The notes under the pieces were generated by a model, which saw only the letters and a program-made list of their open reading frames with translations, did no database searches and was not told where the DNA came from. From positions 18,967,092-19,031,091 of the forward strand of contig CM060466.1 of assembly GCA_030544235.1 (NCBI GenBank): a DNA stretch of 64,000 nt, written 5' to 3'. This document shows positions 1 to 11,148 of this stretch, one piece after another. The number at the start of each line of letters is the position of its first letter. The stretch's first letter is position 1. A program made the translations under genes and the position numbers. Source of the stretch: Lepturacanthus savala. Lineage: Eukaryota; Chordata; Actinopteri; Scombriformes; Trichiuridae.

Positions 1-2785
1 GCGATAATGTTAATCTTCATGTTTACCACGCTTCACTTATCGGCAAGTTTAAGGAAGTGTTTATTGTATGTTGTATTGTGTAAGACGAGTTAAAAAGTTC
101 CCTGGAGTGCAGCTGGGAGCTGAATTGGAGCAGCTATAAGGCAACACATGCAGAAGTTGTTTTTTTTGTCCTTTTTTTTAAAATATTGTAACACACAGGT
201 AGGTAACACCAGGGCAGGAAGATCTAGAAAGAGCAGGCGGCACCAGAGTCCGGGTATAAAGGTCCAGGTTTCTTTAGAAGTACTTCAGATGCATTTCAAA
301 GTTGAAAACATGGTTTAAAAAAAAAAAAAAGAATTTTGAAGCCTTTTGAGTTTTCCTTCATTTCGCTAGTAACAACCTGAAGATCACGTGGATTTTAGAG
401 GGCAAATGAAACCTTTCTGACCAATGGTCTGCCTGACTCACTTTGACTGAAATGTGATGATGCTGCTGGAAGACAGCACACCTAATGTATTTGGAGGAAA
501 TGACTGCGCCAACATTCTTCGCACTCTGGACGCTGACTTGGTCGTAAATCAGAGGTTTTTAGACTTGGTAAAAAGGGAAGTGTCGAAGCAGGGCAGGGAA
601 CCAAAAGCTTCGCCCACTGGGAAATTAAAAGAGCTGAGCCTCTGATAGATTGCAACCCGATGAAGTGGCCGGAGAGGTGTAGAGTAGATACATCATACGC
701 CAGTCTCAGTGAACATGATGCGTGGTGTCGTATGTGGGGCTGAGTCTTGCCAGCTCTGCATTCACCAGTGCCACACCAAATGTGTAGAGAATCGATGTTA
801 AGGCTGACCAGACCTGTCCTAACTGTCTGGACGGTGCCGCCGAGGTGCAGTGGGACTCTAACTAACCTCTTCCTCACATTCAGAGAGGAATTTACGAGGT
901 CGAAAGGTCAGAGTCTCAAATTCAAGACTCGGGACCTTTCCCACAGAGACTCAGCAGGACAGATGCCTGCCAAAGCAGAAGTGAAATATAGAGCGGTTCT
1001 TGCTACTTTCCTCCTTTTATGCAGGAAAATCACAGCAAAATGCAATTTAAAGTGATGGACTGTCATAACAATCCACATGATTTGCAAAATGAACAAGCCA
1101 CTTTGTTTCAGAGTGGGCAGAGCATTTTTAGCACCGGGTAGTTAGTTAGAATGACAACATTGACTGATCTACCATTAACCGCCACCTGTGCTATGTAAAT
1201 ATCAGAAGAGACAACTTCCACTCTGAAATTGAGACATTCTTCACTACACGTCCACTACGTCCACGACCATAACAGAAGCCTCTAGATTCCTGCACGTTTC
1301 TCAAATAACGCTGCCCTGAGCTTAAACTCCAAAACCTCGACCACATTATTTGCATCTATATTACGATACATGCAAAGAAACTGGCTCGGTAACCTGGTAC
1401 AAGCATCTCCCTTAATCTAAGTTGACAAAAAAAAGGGCAACTCCCCTCCAACGTTTGGCACAGTCTTGGCCTGATTCAGTTTCACTAGCCTTGTGGATTG
1501 CTGGAGGACAACGTGATCCGTGCTACATGAACCACTCATATTGACACTAGCACTTAAGAAGTTAAAAAAAAAAAGTATTGTTACCCAAACAACAGCATCC
1601 AAAAGGAGTAAAACAGGTTATAAAATGGTTTGCCTCCCACTGCCAAAATGGAATCTACAAAATACTACATGCCTGGACTGTCTGGATGTGTGTACCACAG
1701 ATTTTCAAACATCCACCGATTGGCATTAACAAACTATTTTTACCTGCATTTGACTGGTGGTTTTAGTAGAGTTCACGGCCCAATCATTATTGTGTTCAGT
1801 CGAGGGACCTTCTAGACTTCGACAAGTTATACGGAGCAAATCTCACAGCTGATCGCAGGCCAGTTTAGAGTCTTGGTGGACATCGTTGGGAGTCAAAGAA
1901 AGCGGTGGGTTCATAAGAAAACAAGGCAAGCAAAGATCACATGGCAAGGGCAGCAATAACTTAAAATCTATTGTTTTTTGTATATTATTTTGCAGTTTTT
2001 AAAGGTTGTGCGTGCATATAAATACTTACTCATACCGTATATATGCATGTGCGTTCAAGAGAGCAAGAGGGAAAAAAAGGCCTTGAGAAATCGATGAACT
2101 ACATAGAATAGGTCGTTTTTCTTTTAAATGCAGTCAAGTGCATTGCATTTACCTCGCTGTATTGATGCAATATATGAGCGTCCAACTGTGTTAAGTGCAA
2201 AAAAAAAACAAAAACAAAATACCTCATTTGTCATTTAACAGGCTGGACTTCTGATGAAACAAGGGGCAGAAAATTGGCGTTAACGGCCGCAGTCGCAGCA
2301 GGGCTCGATCGAAACAGTATGCGTTTCTTTCACATGCGCTGGGTGCGCTCGGTGGAAATCTTACCCCACACGCCAGATTGGGCGAGCCTTTCACTTTTTT
2401 TTCGGATGACTTTGTGCCACCACAAACGAGCTGAAAATTTCAGCATGTCTGAAAGCGAGTGAAGGAAAACAAACACAATTTCCATCCAAGTCTGCTTTGA
2501 AAGAGTCAGTGCTGTGTGCAAGTGGACAAAATATGGCAATTTAAGTGACGAAGAAGGGCGTATTAGCTGCCCTCTTTTTTTTTTGAATTTATACACTTCT
2601 ATTTTTTTAACAAAAAATATGCTCTTATTTTACTATTCAATGGCTGGGCGGTGTTTAGTTACATTATATTCATCGTTACACACGTATGGACACACCTTTA
2701 CGGGAAAGGTAGAAGGGGGCTGAAGTGGCAACAATGGCATGATATTCTCTTTTTTTTCATATCATCAATGGCAACATCTGATCTC
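1..2785 (-). other. cbx6: probable cbx6 3' UTR and downstream flank
   Basis: No protein with family features was seen in either strand here. The segment follows the cbx6 stop codon. Its only AATAAA hexamer on the minus strand that I found is at 65-60, so a UTR of about 2.7 kb that may run to the window edge fits. Long 3' UTRs are known for CBX6 genes. Several A/T homopolymers occur (for example 316-330). The exact transcript end is not determined. Confidence 0.5.
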
Positions 2786-3979
2786 CTATGGCTTAGTGGG
2801 GGCGGGGTCATCAGCGGTGCTGGGGGGAGGGGAGGAGGCGTTTTCCGGGCTAGGTGAGGCCGGGCACGAGGCTGGGGAGGGAAACTCCTTTATGGTCACG
2901 GTGACGAGGTTGGTGGTGACGTCGGTGACCACCACGTCCTTGCAGCTTGGCGCCATCTCTGGGTGCCAGTCGGGGTCACCCTCAGCGGGCACCCTGACGG
3001 CCTCAGTGGGGGCAGAGCCAGGGTCGCCCGCAGGAGGGGTGGCGGGCGGCTGGCGTTTGGGCCGGCGGTTTTTCCTTGGACCTTCCTCCTCCTCCTCGTC
3101 TTCCAGGGAGGAAGAGGGCGGCGAGGGGAGGAAGGGGGACGATGCCATGTCAGGGGACGGGGCGGGAGCTGGCGGCTTCTGGCCCTTCTGGGTCTCTGAA
3201 TGAGGCGTGCTGGAAGTGGGACTCACGCTGGGAGGTGGGGCTCCTGTGGCAGCCTGGGACTGTGCAGCGGTGGTTGGGGATTTTCCTTCAGAGCCGCTGG
3301 AGCTGGAAGGCGATGGGGGCGACTTGTACGGGGGGTTCCTGGCCCCCAAATGTGGCCCTGGGTTTGGGTGAAAAGGCACAGGGCCTCCACACTGCAGGCC
3401 AAATGGCTTCCCGTACATGGGGAACCCCAGCATCTTCAGAGGGGGCTGGAAAGGTCTATAGGGAGCCTCGCCTTTCTTGCCGATGATGCGGTTGCGGGAG
3501 GGGATGTTCTGGCGGCCCGCCGGGATGTTCCTTCCGCCTGCCGCTGTCCCGCCGCGGCCCGGCTTGTCGATGACTTTCAGGTTGAGGATGATCCGACCCC
3601 TCTTCACCTCCCGGGGTTTGACCCGGCGGTTCAGGATGCGGACGGTCTCAGAGAACGGGGAGACATGCGGGCGAGAGGGAAAGCCACCAGGGCTGGAGAA
3701 GCTGGATGCCATGGGATCCGAGCGGGGAAGAGGGCGCCGGGACATCCGGTGGCAGCGGTGAATGTCTTTCTTCAGCTTATGGGTGGTGGCTAGAGAGTTG
3801 AGTTTTGGGGAGGGTGCCGCGGTCGCAGAGGAGGAGGAAGAGGAGGACGAAGGCGCTACTTGACGAAGTGAAGTGGAGGAGGAAGGGGCAGCTCGGCTGG
3901 GGGCGGACGAGGAGGAACGCGGTGCGGTCTGCCGGGGGTTGGAGGCTCGGCTGCTGGTCTCCCCTTTCCGTGCACGAGC
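2786..3979 (-). CDS. cbx6: cbx6 coding exon 5 (C-terminal half with Pc box)
   Basis: A 1194-nt terminal exon that starts after TTTTTCAG with ARARKGETSS and ends at a stop codon at 2788-2786. It encodes residues 83-479: a Ser/Ala-rich stretch, the conserved KKDIHRCHRMSRRPLPR block, a Pro-rich and acidic low-complexity region, and the Pc box near the end. The opposite strand shows long open frames that are only shadows of this GC-rich exon. Confidence 0.96.
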   Translation of the reverse strand, partial: ARARKGETSSRASNPRQTAPRSSSSAPSRAAPSSSTSLRQVAPSSSSSSSSATAAPSPKLNSLATTHKLKKDIHRCHRMSRRPLPRSDPMASSFSSPGGFPSRPHVSPFSETVRILNRRVKPREVKRGRIILNLKVIDKPGRGGTAAGGRNIPAGRQNIPSRNRIIGKKGEAPYRPFQPPLKMLGFPMYGKPFGLQCGGPVPFHPNPGPHLGARNPPYKSPPSPSSSSGSEGKSPTTAAQSQAATGAPPPSVSPTSSTPHSETQKGQKPPAPAPSPDMASSPFLPSPPSSSLEDEEEEEGPRKNRRPKRQPPATPPAGDPGSAPTEAVRVPAEGDPDWHPEMAPSCKDVVVTDVTTNLVTVTIKEFPSPASCPASPSPENASSPPPSTADDPAPTKP

Positions 3980-6792
3980 CTGAAAAAGAAGATGAGGATT
4001 GGGTGAACTTTATTTTTTCCAGGGAAAGTATCATCATAACTAAATTTTATAGTGATTATTTACCAAAAAAAAATTCCACCACACCCACATCCTGACTTTA
4101 CTCCAGGAAGCATATTTTTTTTCATTCATAGGTCAAACATAGGGGCATCTAGTTTAAAACTAGTCAGGATGGACAGTTTCAAATCTGACTACCATGTAAC
4201 ATTTGTCTGCCTGTGCTCCTGCTGACTTGTGAATGTGTAAGAAAAAAAAAAGGCCAGTGTGAATAGCTTAGAAATGCATCGCACAGCAACTTCTTTTCAT
4301 GTTAAGGTCTAAGAGAGACTCCTAACAGCACTGAGTGGCACTGAGAGTGATGTATGTAATACATACAGGAATTAAAATAAAACTTCAAAACAAGCAAGAA
4401 AACCTGCTTTAGGTAGGTTGAACTTATTCTTACTTTACCACTTGAAACCTTCAAAAATGTTTAAACTGTACTAAGAATGAAAAGTGTGAGTGGCTTGTCT
4501 CCAAAAATCAAAAACTGTACCTTCATGACAAAGTTTTTGGGCTTTGGCCCCCGTTTCTTCGGCCCATGCAACTCCCTATCCAGTTCCCTTAAAAAAAAGA
4601 AATGACAGTTAAAAGTTCATCATCAGACAAAACAATTCACAAAGATAAGCTGAGAAGAAAAAAAAGGCATGAAGACGGCAAGATGAAAGCAGCCAATGAA
4701 ACAAATCAAAAAAGAAGACAGTGATGAATGCTGCGGGTGTGAAAGTAGAGCAGTCGCTCATGGAGAGCGCTCAGAGCCAAACAGTTTCCATTTGATGATT
4801 TTAGTTGCGACTGTTTTACTTTCCTGTCCATTTAAGTTTCCTAAAGCTTTCAAGTGGCTTGGCAGCCGACTATAGGAATTCATCTGAGATGGACTTTCTC
4901 ACTGAGGAGTGTAAAATCAGGAGGAAGCGCTAGTTCCTTAACATCGAGTACTTGGTGCTCCTTCTTAATGCAGCTTCTATTGGGTCTTTATGTAACTGTG
5001 TGTTTTAATGTCCAACTTCCATTGTGAGCGGATGTTTCCTCTTTGTGTTACATGTAATAATGTTTTTAATGGCATGTGAGCCAGGTTTCTGCCTTTTGTA
5101 TGCAACAGGCAAAGTATTTTCTATTCTTTTATAATAAGAAAGCTCAGAGTTAACTTTTAAAAAGGATATATATAATAGCATACAGTTATTAAGAACGACA
5201 AACTGAAAACACTGGGAGTTTAAAAGGTTTAAACTCTCATTATTTGTCGACTATACTCACTTTTGCTCAAAGCCCAGTATCAGCCTGTCATCCAAAATAT
5301 TCTCCTCTGGCTCCCAAGTGCTGTGCCTAAACAAGAACGGATCAACAGGGAGAACAACAACATTGGAAACGATTTACTCCGAAAGATGTTCCACCAATAT
5401 AGATTCACTGTTTAATGACAATAAAGTCAACAAAACAGAGATTGAGAGTTGTGCTGTATCCATTACAGTCATATTTAAGTGTAGCACTTACTTCATTGCC
5501 CATCCTTTCCATTTTACTAGGTATTCAACTCTTGCCTGCAAGAAAAAAGGCAGATGGTGGATTATCAAAAACAGCTTGTACACAAAATGAAGTACAAGAG
5601 ATTTGTAAAAGAAAAAAAAAAACACTCAAAAATCTGGAACGCATTTGCTGCAGCATAATTTTTTGCTGTTTAGACTTAAGCCTGACATCAATCCGCAATT
5701 TAGTTATTTGGATGTTGTGACCTTTACGCAAAGCACATGACAAAACCCTGCATACCTCTCACACTACAGCACATTTCTTAATTTGACCATTTTAAAATTC
5801 CACCCACTACTTGTCTAGTCTATATTTGCAAAGATCTAAAACTACATATCGCTTCATTGAATCAATAAGAGTGCAAGTTGAGGGATTCAAACATTTCATA
5901 CAGTGTTGCATACATTCTTAAATATATTTTTTTAATTGAATATACATATTCTTACACTTGAACTAAACTGCAAGGTAGAAAGTTGCATTTCATGCATATC
6001 TGCAGTTTCTCGTTTTAAACCTAATATGGTGTTGCTGCTCTTCTACAAGTTAGCAGACTAAACATTCTGTACATGTCACAGTCATTTCAGAAGTGACTGC
6101 AGGCCTGGTGGGCCTGCTGCTCGGATGAGTCACTTTAAACTGGGACCCTACTATTGTTTACAAGGCGCCTTTTAATGCCATTCTGGTCCCAGAAACTCTC
6201 AGAAGTTCTTGGTTTACTATGGCTGATCTCTTTTGTCATCAGCGGTGGAGGACTGACTGCGAGTACTCGTGTCTTCAGAGCCATCTTTCTCAGCCCTGCA
6301 GAGGAAAGTCTCAGCCTCCAATGTGACTGCAGCATACACATCTACCCCAGGCTGTAAATAAGTAAAATGCAGTGTGTGGTCGACTAGCTTTAGCTACCAC
6401 TAGCTGGCAGGGGGAACCAGGCCCCTCCATTTCCCCGAACATCTCCCGCTGCTGCTAGCCCATTCTTTGTGTCGCTGCTTTTATTGCCGACACTGGCTCA
6501 ACATACAGATACGGTCCATTAGCCTAGCTAGTTAGCTTTTAGCTGTGGTTAGCAAGGTAAAGATATCCGCCAGCCACAAGGCCTCCATAGCATTTGCATA
6601 GGCGTATAAGGAGAACCCGGACCCGACGGAATGCAGCCGCGCTGTGCCGCGAGCACGGCGGCCAACATCTGCACGCGCAGCCGAAATACGCGGGACGGAC
6701 GGCTCCGGTCCGCGGCGGCTCACCTTACGGACGCGGCGCTTAAGTATCGCCTCCGCGGCGAAAACACGGTCCCCCACCGCCGAGAGCTCCAT
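2786..6792 (-). CDS. cbx6: cbx6: chromobox protein 6 (Polycomb PRC1 reader), whole five-exon CDS
   Basis: Joined exons, read on the minus strand: 6792-6724, 5535-5492, 5326-5261, 4587-4521, 3979-2786. This gives 1440 nt and 479 aa, with all splice phases agreeing. The N-terminus starts MELSAVGDRVFAAEAILKRR and holds a chromodomain with the methyl-lysine cage residues F11, W32 and W35. It is followed by an AT-hook-like GPKKRGPKPK. The C-terminal Pc box DVVVTDVTTNLVTVTIKEF (residues 430-448) is the RING1-binding element of canonical PRC1. The segments HKLKKDIHRCHRMSRRPLPR and ETVRILNRRVKPREVKRGR are diagnostic of CBX6 rather than CBX2, 4, 7 or 8. Known family role: binding H3K27me3 and recruiting PRC1 to repress transcription in the nucleus. 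The middle is low complexity (Ser runs, an acidic run LEDEEEEEGP, Pro-rich tail). The human protein ends differently after KEF. Teleosts may carry a and b copies; I cannot tell which this is. Confidence 0.96.
4521..4587 (-). CDS. cbx6: cbx6 coding exon 4 (AT-hook-like linker)
   Basis: A 67-nt exon encoding ELDRELHGPKKRGPKPKNF and VMK, between TTTTAAG and a GTACAG donor. GPKKRGPKPK is the basic AT-hook-like element just after the chromodomain in CBX6. Confidence 0.94.
5261..5326 (-). CDS. cbx6: cbx6 coding exon 3 (chromodomain C-terminal part)
   Basis: A 66-nt exon encoding HSTWEPEENILDDRLILGF and EQ, with split Lys codons at both ends. The acceptor is TTTAG and the donor GTGAGT. WEPEENIL is the most conserved stretch of Polycomb chromodomains. 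Confidence 0.95.
5492..5535 (-). CDS. cbx6: cbx6 coding exon 2 (chromodomain core)
   Basis: A 44-nt exon encoding ARVEYLVKWKGWAMK, with the last Lys codon split. It sits between a TGCAG acceptor and a GTAAGT donor and carries cage residues W32 and W35. The usual Gly-Arg at the exon start is Ala-Arg here. Confidence 0.95.
6724..6792 (-). CDS. cbx6: cbx6 coding exon 1
   Basis: It encodes the first 23 residues, MELSAVGDRVFAAEAILKRR then VRK, and ends at AAG before a GTGAGC donor (phase 0). The ATG at 6792-6790 matches the family start. The exon lies in CpG-rich DNA, as expected for a first exon. Confidence 0.95.
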
Positions 6793-6990
6793 CTTCCAAA
6801 CCCGAACCGAAGCTACCTGTCTCTGTTTGTGTCGCTCCAGACGACAGACACGAGCTGCGCTGTCTGCTCGGCCCCGGCCACCACAGCTACTGACAGGGAG
6901 GCGAACACACACTCTCTTACACACTCTCACACACACACAGTCACAAAGGGGCGTAACACACAAAGTTGTCTCGCGCACCGTCAAAGGTCA
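6793..6990 (-). promoter_or_regulatory. cbx6: cbx6 5' UTR and CpG-rich promoter region
   Basis: DNA just upstream of the cbx6 ATG (and exon 1 itself down to about 6600) is rich in CpG compared with its AT-rich surroundings. This is typical of a CpG-island promoter. It is closed off upstream by the long AT repeat at 7038-7130. No TATA box was identified and the start site is not determined. Confidence 0.45.
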
Positions 6991-7036
6991 AAAAACGAGT
7001 CGTTTTGGCATACCATACCTTTAAAGTTGTGGTGTA

Positions 7037-7037
<1 letters not shown>

Positions 7038-7130
<93 letters not shown>
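7038..7130. repeat. (AT)n microsatellite upstream of cbx6
   Basis: About 93 bp of nearly pure TA dinucleotide, roughly 245 bp upstream of the cbx6 start codon. The tyrosine/isoleucine-rich open frames across it are artefacts of the repeat. Confidence 0.97.
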
Positions 7131-7132
<2 letters not shown>

Positions 7133-7576
7133 CTACAGTATATGTACATTCCTACATATATATATTCCTACAGTCTCTCTGCCCACATCCCCTGCAACAG
7201 GAGGTTAGATACTAGGTTCTGTAAGTCATTCTGCTATTCCACATTCTACCACACATGATGACAAAAGAACAGATGCGTTAATTGTAGATCTGGATCTTTT
7301 ACAGAGATGATGGCGGCTGCAGAGACAGTGGTGTGCAGCAAACATGTGTCATCGTAACAGTCAATAAAAAAAGTCTCAGCAATGAGAAGAACCTTGACAT
7401 ATAATGCATTTTTAGATAATATCACTATTAACAAGCTTTCATAATGGAGACTCCTTCAAGAAGTAAAAGTCTATGGTGCAGAAGAAGCTCTAAACATGTC
7501 TTTTGAATCAATTTCTACTGGTGAGTGATAAAGGTGATAAACTATAATGTTTGTGTTACATGTTATATATGTTCCT

Positions 7577-7579
<3 letters not shown>

Positions 7580-7618
<39 letters not shown>

Positions 7619-7668
7619 TATATTTAATATAATATATATATATATATTATATTATATTTAATATAAAC
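7580..7668. repeat. AT-rich simple and palindromic repeat
   Basis: An (AT)n tract of about 33 bp is followed by ATTATATTATATTTAAT units repeated with AT runs, making several self-complementary stretches. Confidence 0.85.
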
Positions 7669-7909
7669 AAGTAAACTCCTGTTTTACATTCCATAATTAG
7701 GTGTGGTTCCTGGCTTCTCTCCAAAACTGTTAAAATTTCTATAAGATGAGCTCAAGCTTGCATGACTATAAACCATTAAAGTGAATTACATAGACAAGTA
7801 ATTACTGTGCTCACATGTTTCCTCTTAATTGCTTGGCCTATACGTTCCAGGCATTCTAAATTTTTGAGGCATGGCGGCCTCTACTCGAAGCATACAGTCT
7901 CCCCATACA

Positions 7910-8427
7910 TTAACCCTCTATTGCATAGTGTTGCCATATGGCAACAATTACTTTATCTTCATTTTTTTCAAGTTGTGATATAAAATGTATATTTTTCCAG
8001 TTAGGTGTGAAAAGGGGGCTTTTATTTTTGAAGAACATACAATTTTACATGACCAGGATATCCTGTTTGCTAGTTCCTTTCACTCAAGGACATTTAACAT
8101 GTGAACATCACTGTCTCACTAGAATTTGGGAACATTTTCACCAAATAAAAAATTAACTTGAATTTAATTCAATTTTGATATTATGAGCTTTTTTTCTAAT
8201 ATGCTAAAATAGAATTGTTGCCATATGGCAACAATATGCAAACATGGAAAATTCCCAGTGCATACAACTAATGGGAATCCCATTGACTTACACAGTATGA
8301 ATATCCTATCGATATATGACTATCCTGAGACTGTTTACAACTTTTTCATATATATTTTAATATATCTATTATTTAGAAAATTTTAAGTAATAAACCTTTT
8401 TTTTTACCACGTCTAAGTAATGTTTAT
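7910..8427 (+). mobile_element. piggyBac-like miniature element, copy A
   Basis: It begins TTAACCCTCTATTGCATAGT, i.e. a TTAA target plus a CCCT terminus, the hallmark of piggyBac-type elements. GTTGCCATATGGCAAC lies near the end (7930-7945) and TTGTTGCCATATGGCAACAA lies at 8215-8234. The interior matches three more copies in pla2g6 introns. The right terminus is lost: homology stops at GTCTAAGTAATG near 8425. There is no transposase frame. The family assignment is inferred from the termini and the target site. Confidence 0.7.
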
Positions 8428-9339
8428 TAAGAGGCCACATTCCTTAAAGATGCTCTTTCACAGTTCTGGTCCAATTTTATTAATAAGAATCCTGATAACC
8501 TTAAACATCATCTTTCCACCAAACCATCTTCTGAAGCCGTAATAATTTTCCTCAATTAAGGATGAGCGATGTAACAGCTTCAATGACTTTTTCAGAGCTG
8601 AGGTCATAACATCCGCTCTCTGCCTCCTCCTGTCATCGACCTCCTGTCTGGGCGCTTGCCATTTGGTCTTCATTTTACTGTTGTCAGGCAGAGCCACATT
8701 TAGGAATCCTCAGGAAGACGAAGGCCTGTACTAATGGCCCTGGACATGTATTTACCTAATATTTCATGTCAATATGGCTGCTCTGAAAAAGGTGAATAGT
8801 GCTCAACCCTTGTTTTCTCCAATCAATCAGTGTATATGTATATAGCATCTTTAAAAATAATCAGATGCAATTCAAAGGGCTTAATTATTTTAGTCTACTA
8901 ATGCACAACAAAATAATTTAGGAAAAACAAGAGTTAAATTAAATAATAATAATATAAGCTAATACAGCAATATCAATGAATGAATGTAATTTATTCAATC
9001 ATGACAACACAAAGACAAAAAAAAACACAAAACAGCACAACACCAGAAAAATATTGTGCACAGCATTGACATTTCACACATTATCAATTTTTTACAATAT
9101 TTATGTCTACTAACCTCCAGAAAAGCAAAGAAAGTAACAGATAATCAATCACACTTATAAATGTCAAAAATAACTTTACAAACCATTTTCTTAAATAATC
9201 AAAAGAGAATGACATGCTTTTAAATTTATGTTGGCAAAGCATGGGCTCACACCTGTGAATCGAACATATTACAAAAGACGCCACCTGGGTATTTCAAGTA
9301 GAATCAAAGTTTAATGTTATTCACAAAATAATAATAAAC

Positions 9340-9386
9340 ATCCCCAGGACCCTACTGAGGAATAAGCGGGTATAGAAAATGAATGA
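9340..9386 (+). mobile_element. SINE 3' tail fragment
   Basis: The stretch with CCCTACTGAGGAATAAGC and GGGTATAGAAAATGAATGAA matches the 3' tail of the tRNA-derived SINEs at 35.1, 43.6 and 58.6 kb. Only the tail is present. Confidence 0.6.
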
Positions 9387-10372
9387 ATAATAAACATAAG
9401 TGAATTACACTGGCCATGAGACCTGGCCAAATAAGAACAAAAGATGGGAGGAAGTCTGGGTCTCGCTGTGGACGTCAAAGCCAGAATTCCACCCTGTAAC
9501 CGCCTGACAAATAATCTAACTAAAGGAAACAATAGACAAAAACTGAACTACCAGACCTTACCCTCAAAAAGGAAACAATGAAATGAATTTCAAAACACAT
9601 GGGCGTCAGCCCCATCTGGAACCAGATCAGCGAGCAATGCCTGCTACTCCTGGCCCCCGTTGCAGTGCCAGACCACGGCACAATGCCAGGTAAGCAGGGC
9701 CCCAAAATCACACCAGACACCAGCCTAATGTTGGTAAAATATGTAAACAGCCAAAAATAAATAAAGGTTCTCTATGGAGAGGCTGGTAAAATTTGGACAT
9801 TCAATAGCAATTAGGCTGGTGGAGAAATAAAAAGTTAATTTTGCACCTAGCATGTAAATTTATTGAGGCATTTTGTGTGTTTTTTGTGTGTTCTGCATGT
9901 TCTGCAGTGCATGTAGGTTATTACAAATTTCTGCAGTTCACAACAGTTCCCACCAAGAACCAACCACAGAAAGCCCCTCCTCTCTCTGCTCAGACGGCAG
10001 CACCTTTGCAAGGTAAAAACGTGATGTGGTTTAACACTTGCATGTTGCATGATGGGATTAGGTAAAAATGAGAAGAAAATGACACATATTGTTTATCTGT
10101 GGTTTCTTTTTTACTAAGAGTTATGAGGATGGAGTTTCATTCTTTTTTTGTATACAACAGTACATTTGCCAATACACTAAACTGAAAATAACCATAATAA
10201 CTGTGATAAAATACATAGTAAGAATAATGATGACACACTCAAGTTAAAGTTTTTCTCGTCAAAATGTGAATAATCAAATAACTACAGAAATATATTATTA
10301 TAGGAGTTTTACTAAGACCATTCAGAAGGTGAATTGTTGGTGTCAGAGGAAAACAGGGTCAGATAGATTACA

Positions 10373-10395
10373 GATAGATAGATAGATAGATAGAT

Positions 10396-10429
<34 letters not shown>
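10373..10429. repeat. (GATA)n microsatellite
   Basis: About 14 GATA units with one interruption (TAGATATAGA). Confidence 0.95.
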
Positions 10430-10989
10430 GTCATTTATGTAACATTAAAGTGACTCAGGCCAAATTTGAACATTCTTGTGTGACTTTAAGCAACTTCAAA
10501 CGTGGCTTAAACTGTACTTTTGTTCCATAGTGCAAACTCAAAACTTACATTACCTGTAGTTAAATATAAACAAATGGCAGGTCCCTTCTCCATCACTTTC
10601 CCAGCTCTTCTTTGCCTGTTTTTTTTTTAACCTGAGATGCAAATTTGTAATGGAGTGATGACACGTTTTAATGGTTTTAATGGGCTGAAGATCCTGGAAC
10701 TTCTTTTCTTTCTTTATTTTTGTTTAAATATTCATTGAATTTATTGACATGCACAGCACTTTGACTTTTGAATGATGAATTGAATTTTGACTGAATTACT
10801 AGAAAACATTATAACCTTTATCGCTCACCATTAGAAATTAATTTAAGAATCATGTTTAACAGCATCTTCTGCACCATATATTTTGCTTCTTGAAGCCGCC
10901 TCCGTTATGAAAGCTTACAGTGATATTTATCTCAAAGTGCATTATATATCAAAGGTCTTCTTTCAGCTGGGACTTTCCATAGCGAACTG

Positions 10990-11148
10990 CTTCATTACGC
11001 CCCGCCCATTTCACCGAGCGGCGAGCTGTCATTGGAGGAAACCACGTCCGTCATGATTTGCAGCAAGGTCGGTTGCGGCGTCGCGGTTGTTGACGTGAGT
11101 TGACGTCGCCGTCAGGAGTCATTCGGCGGCTCAGAGGACGGCTAGCAG
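10990..11148 (+). promoter_or_regulatory. pla2g6: pla2g6 promoter region, CpG-rich, with CRE-like motifs
   Basis: CpG content rises sharply here. A GC box (CCCCGCCC, near 11000), an inverted CCAAT box (ATTGG, 11031-11035) and CRE-like motifs TGACGTGA (11091) and TGACGTCG (11101) are visible. A third TGACGTCG lies at 11296, inside the first intron. No TATA box was seen. Activity is inferred from composition and from the donor site that follows. Confidence 0.5.
11105..11148 (+). other. pla2g6: probable untranslated first exon of pla2g6 (5' end approximate)
   Basis: CTAGCAG is followed by a strong GTGAGC donor at 11149. The next good acceptor (TTTATCTCAG, ending 12102) sits six bases before the pla2g6 ATG. 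A noncoding first exon joined to the first coding exon is therefore likely. Its 5' end is a guess. Confidence 0.45.

Larger units (their letters stand above)
8428..10980. other. intergenic spacer between cbx6 and pla2g6
   Basis: No gene was recognised. It holds a SINE tail fragment (9340-9386), a GATA repeat (10373-10429) and otherwise AT-rich unique-looking DNA. A 79-codon minus-strand frame at 8458-8697 matched nothing I know. The two flanking genes are transcribed away from each other. Confidence 0.6.

Noticed and set aside
2739..3793. Long plus-strand open frames over the cbx6 last exon
   Set aside because: They are antisense shadows of GC-rich, stop-poor cbx6 coding DNA and resemble no known protein.
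6631..7215. A 194-codon plus-strand frame upstream of cbx6
   Set aside because: It overlaps cbx6 exon 1 in antisense and continues into an AT microsatellite read as Tyr-Ile; there is no family signature.
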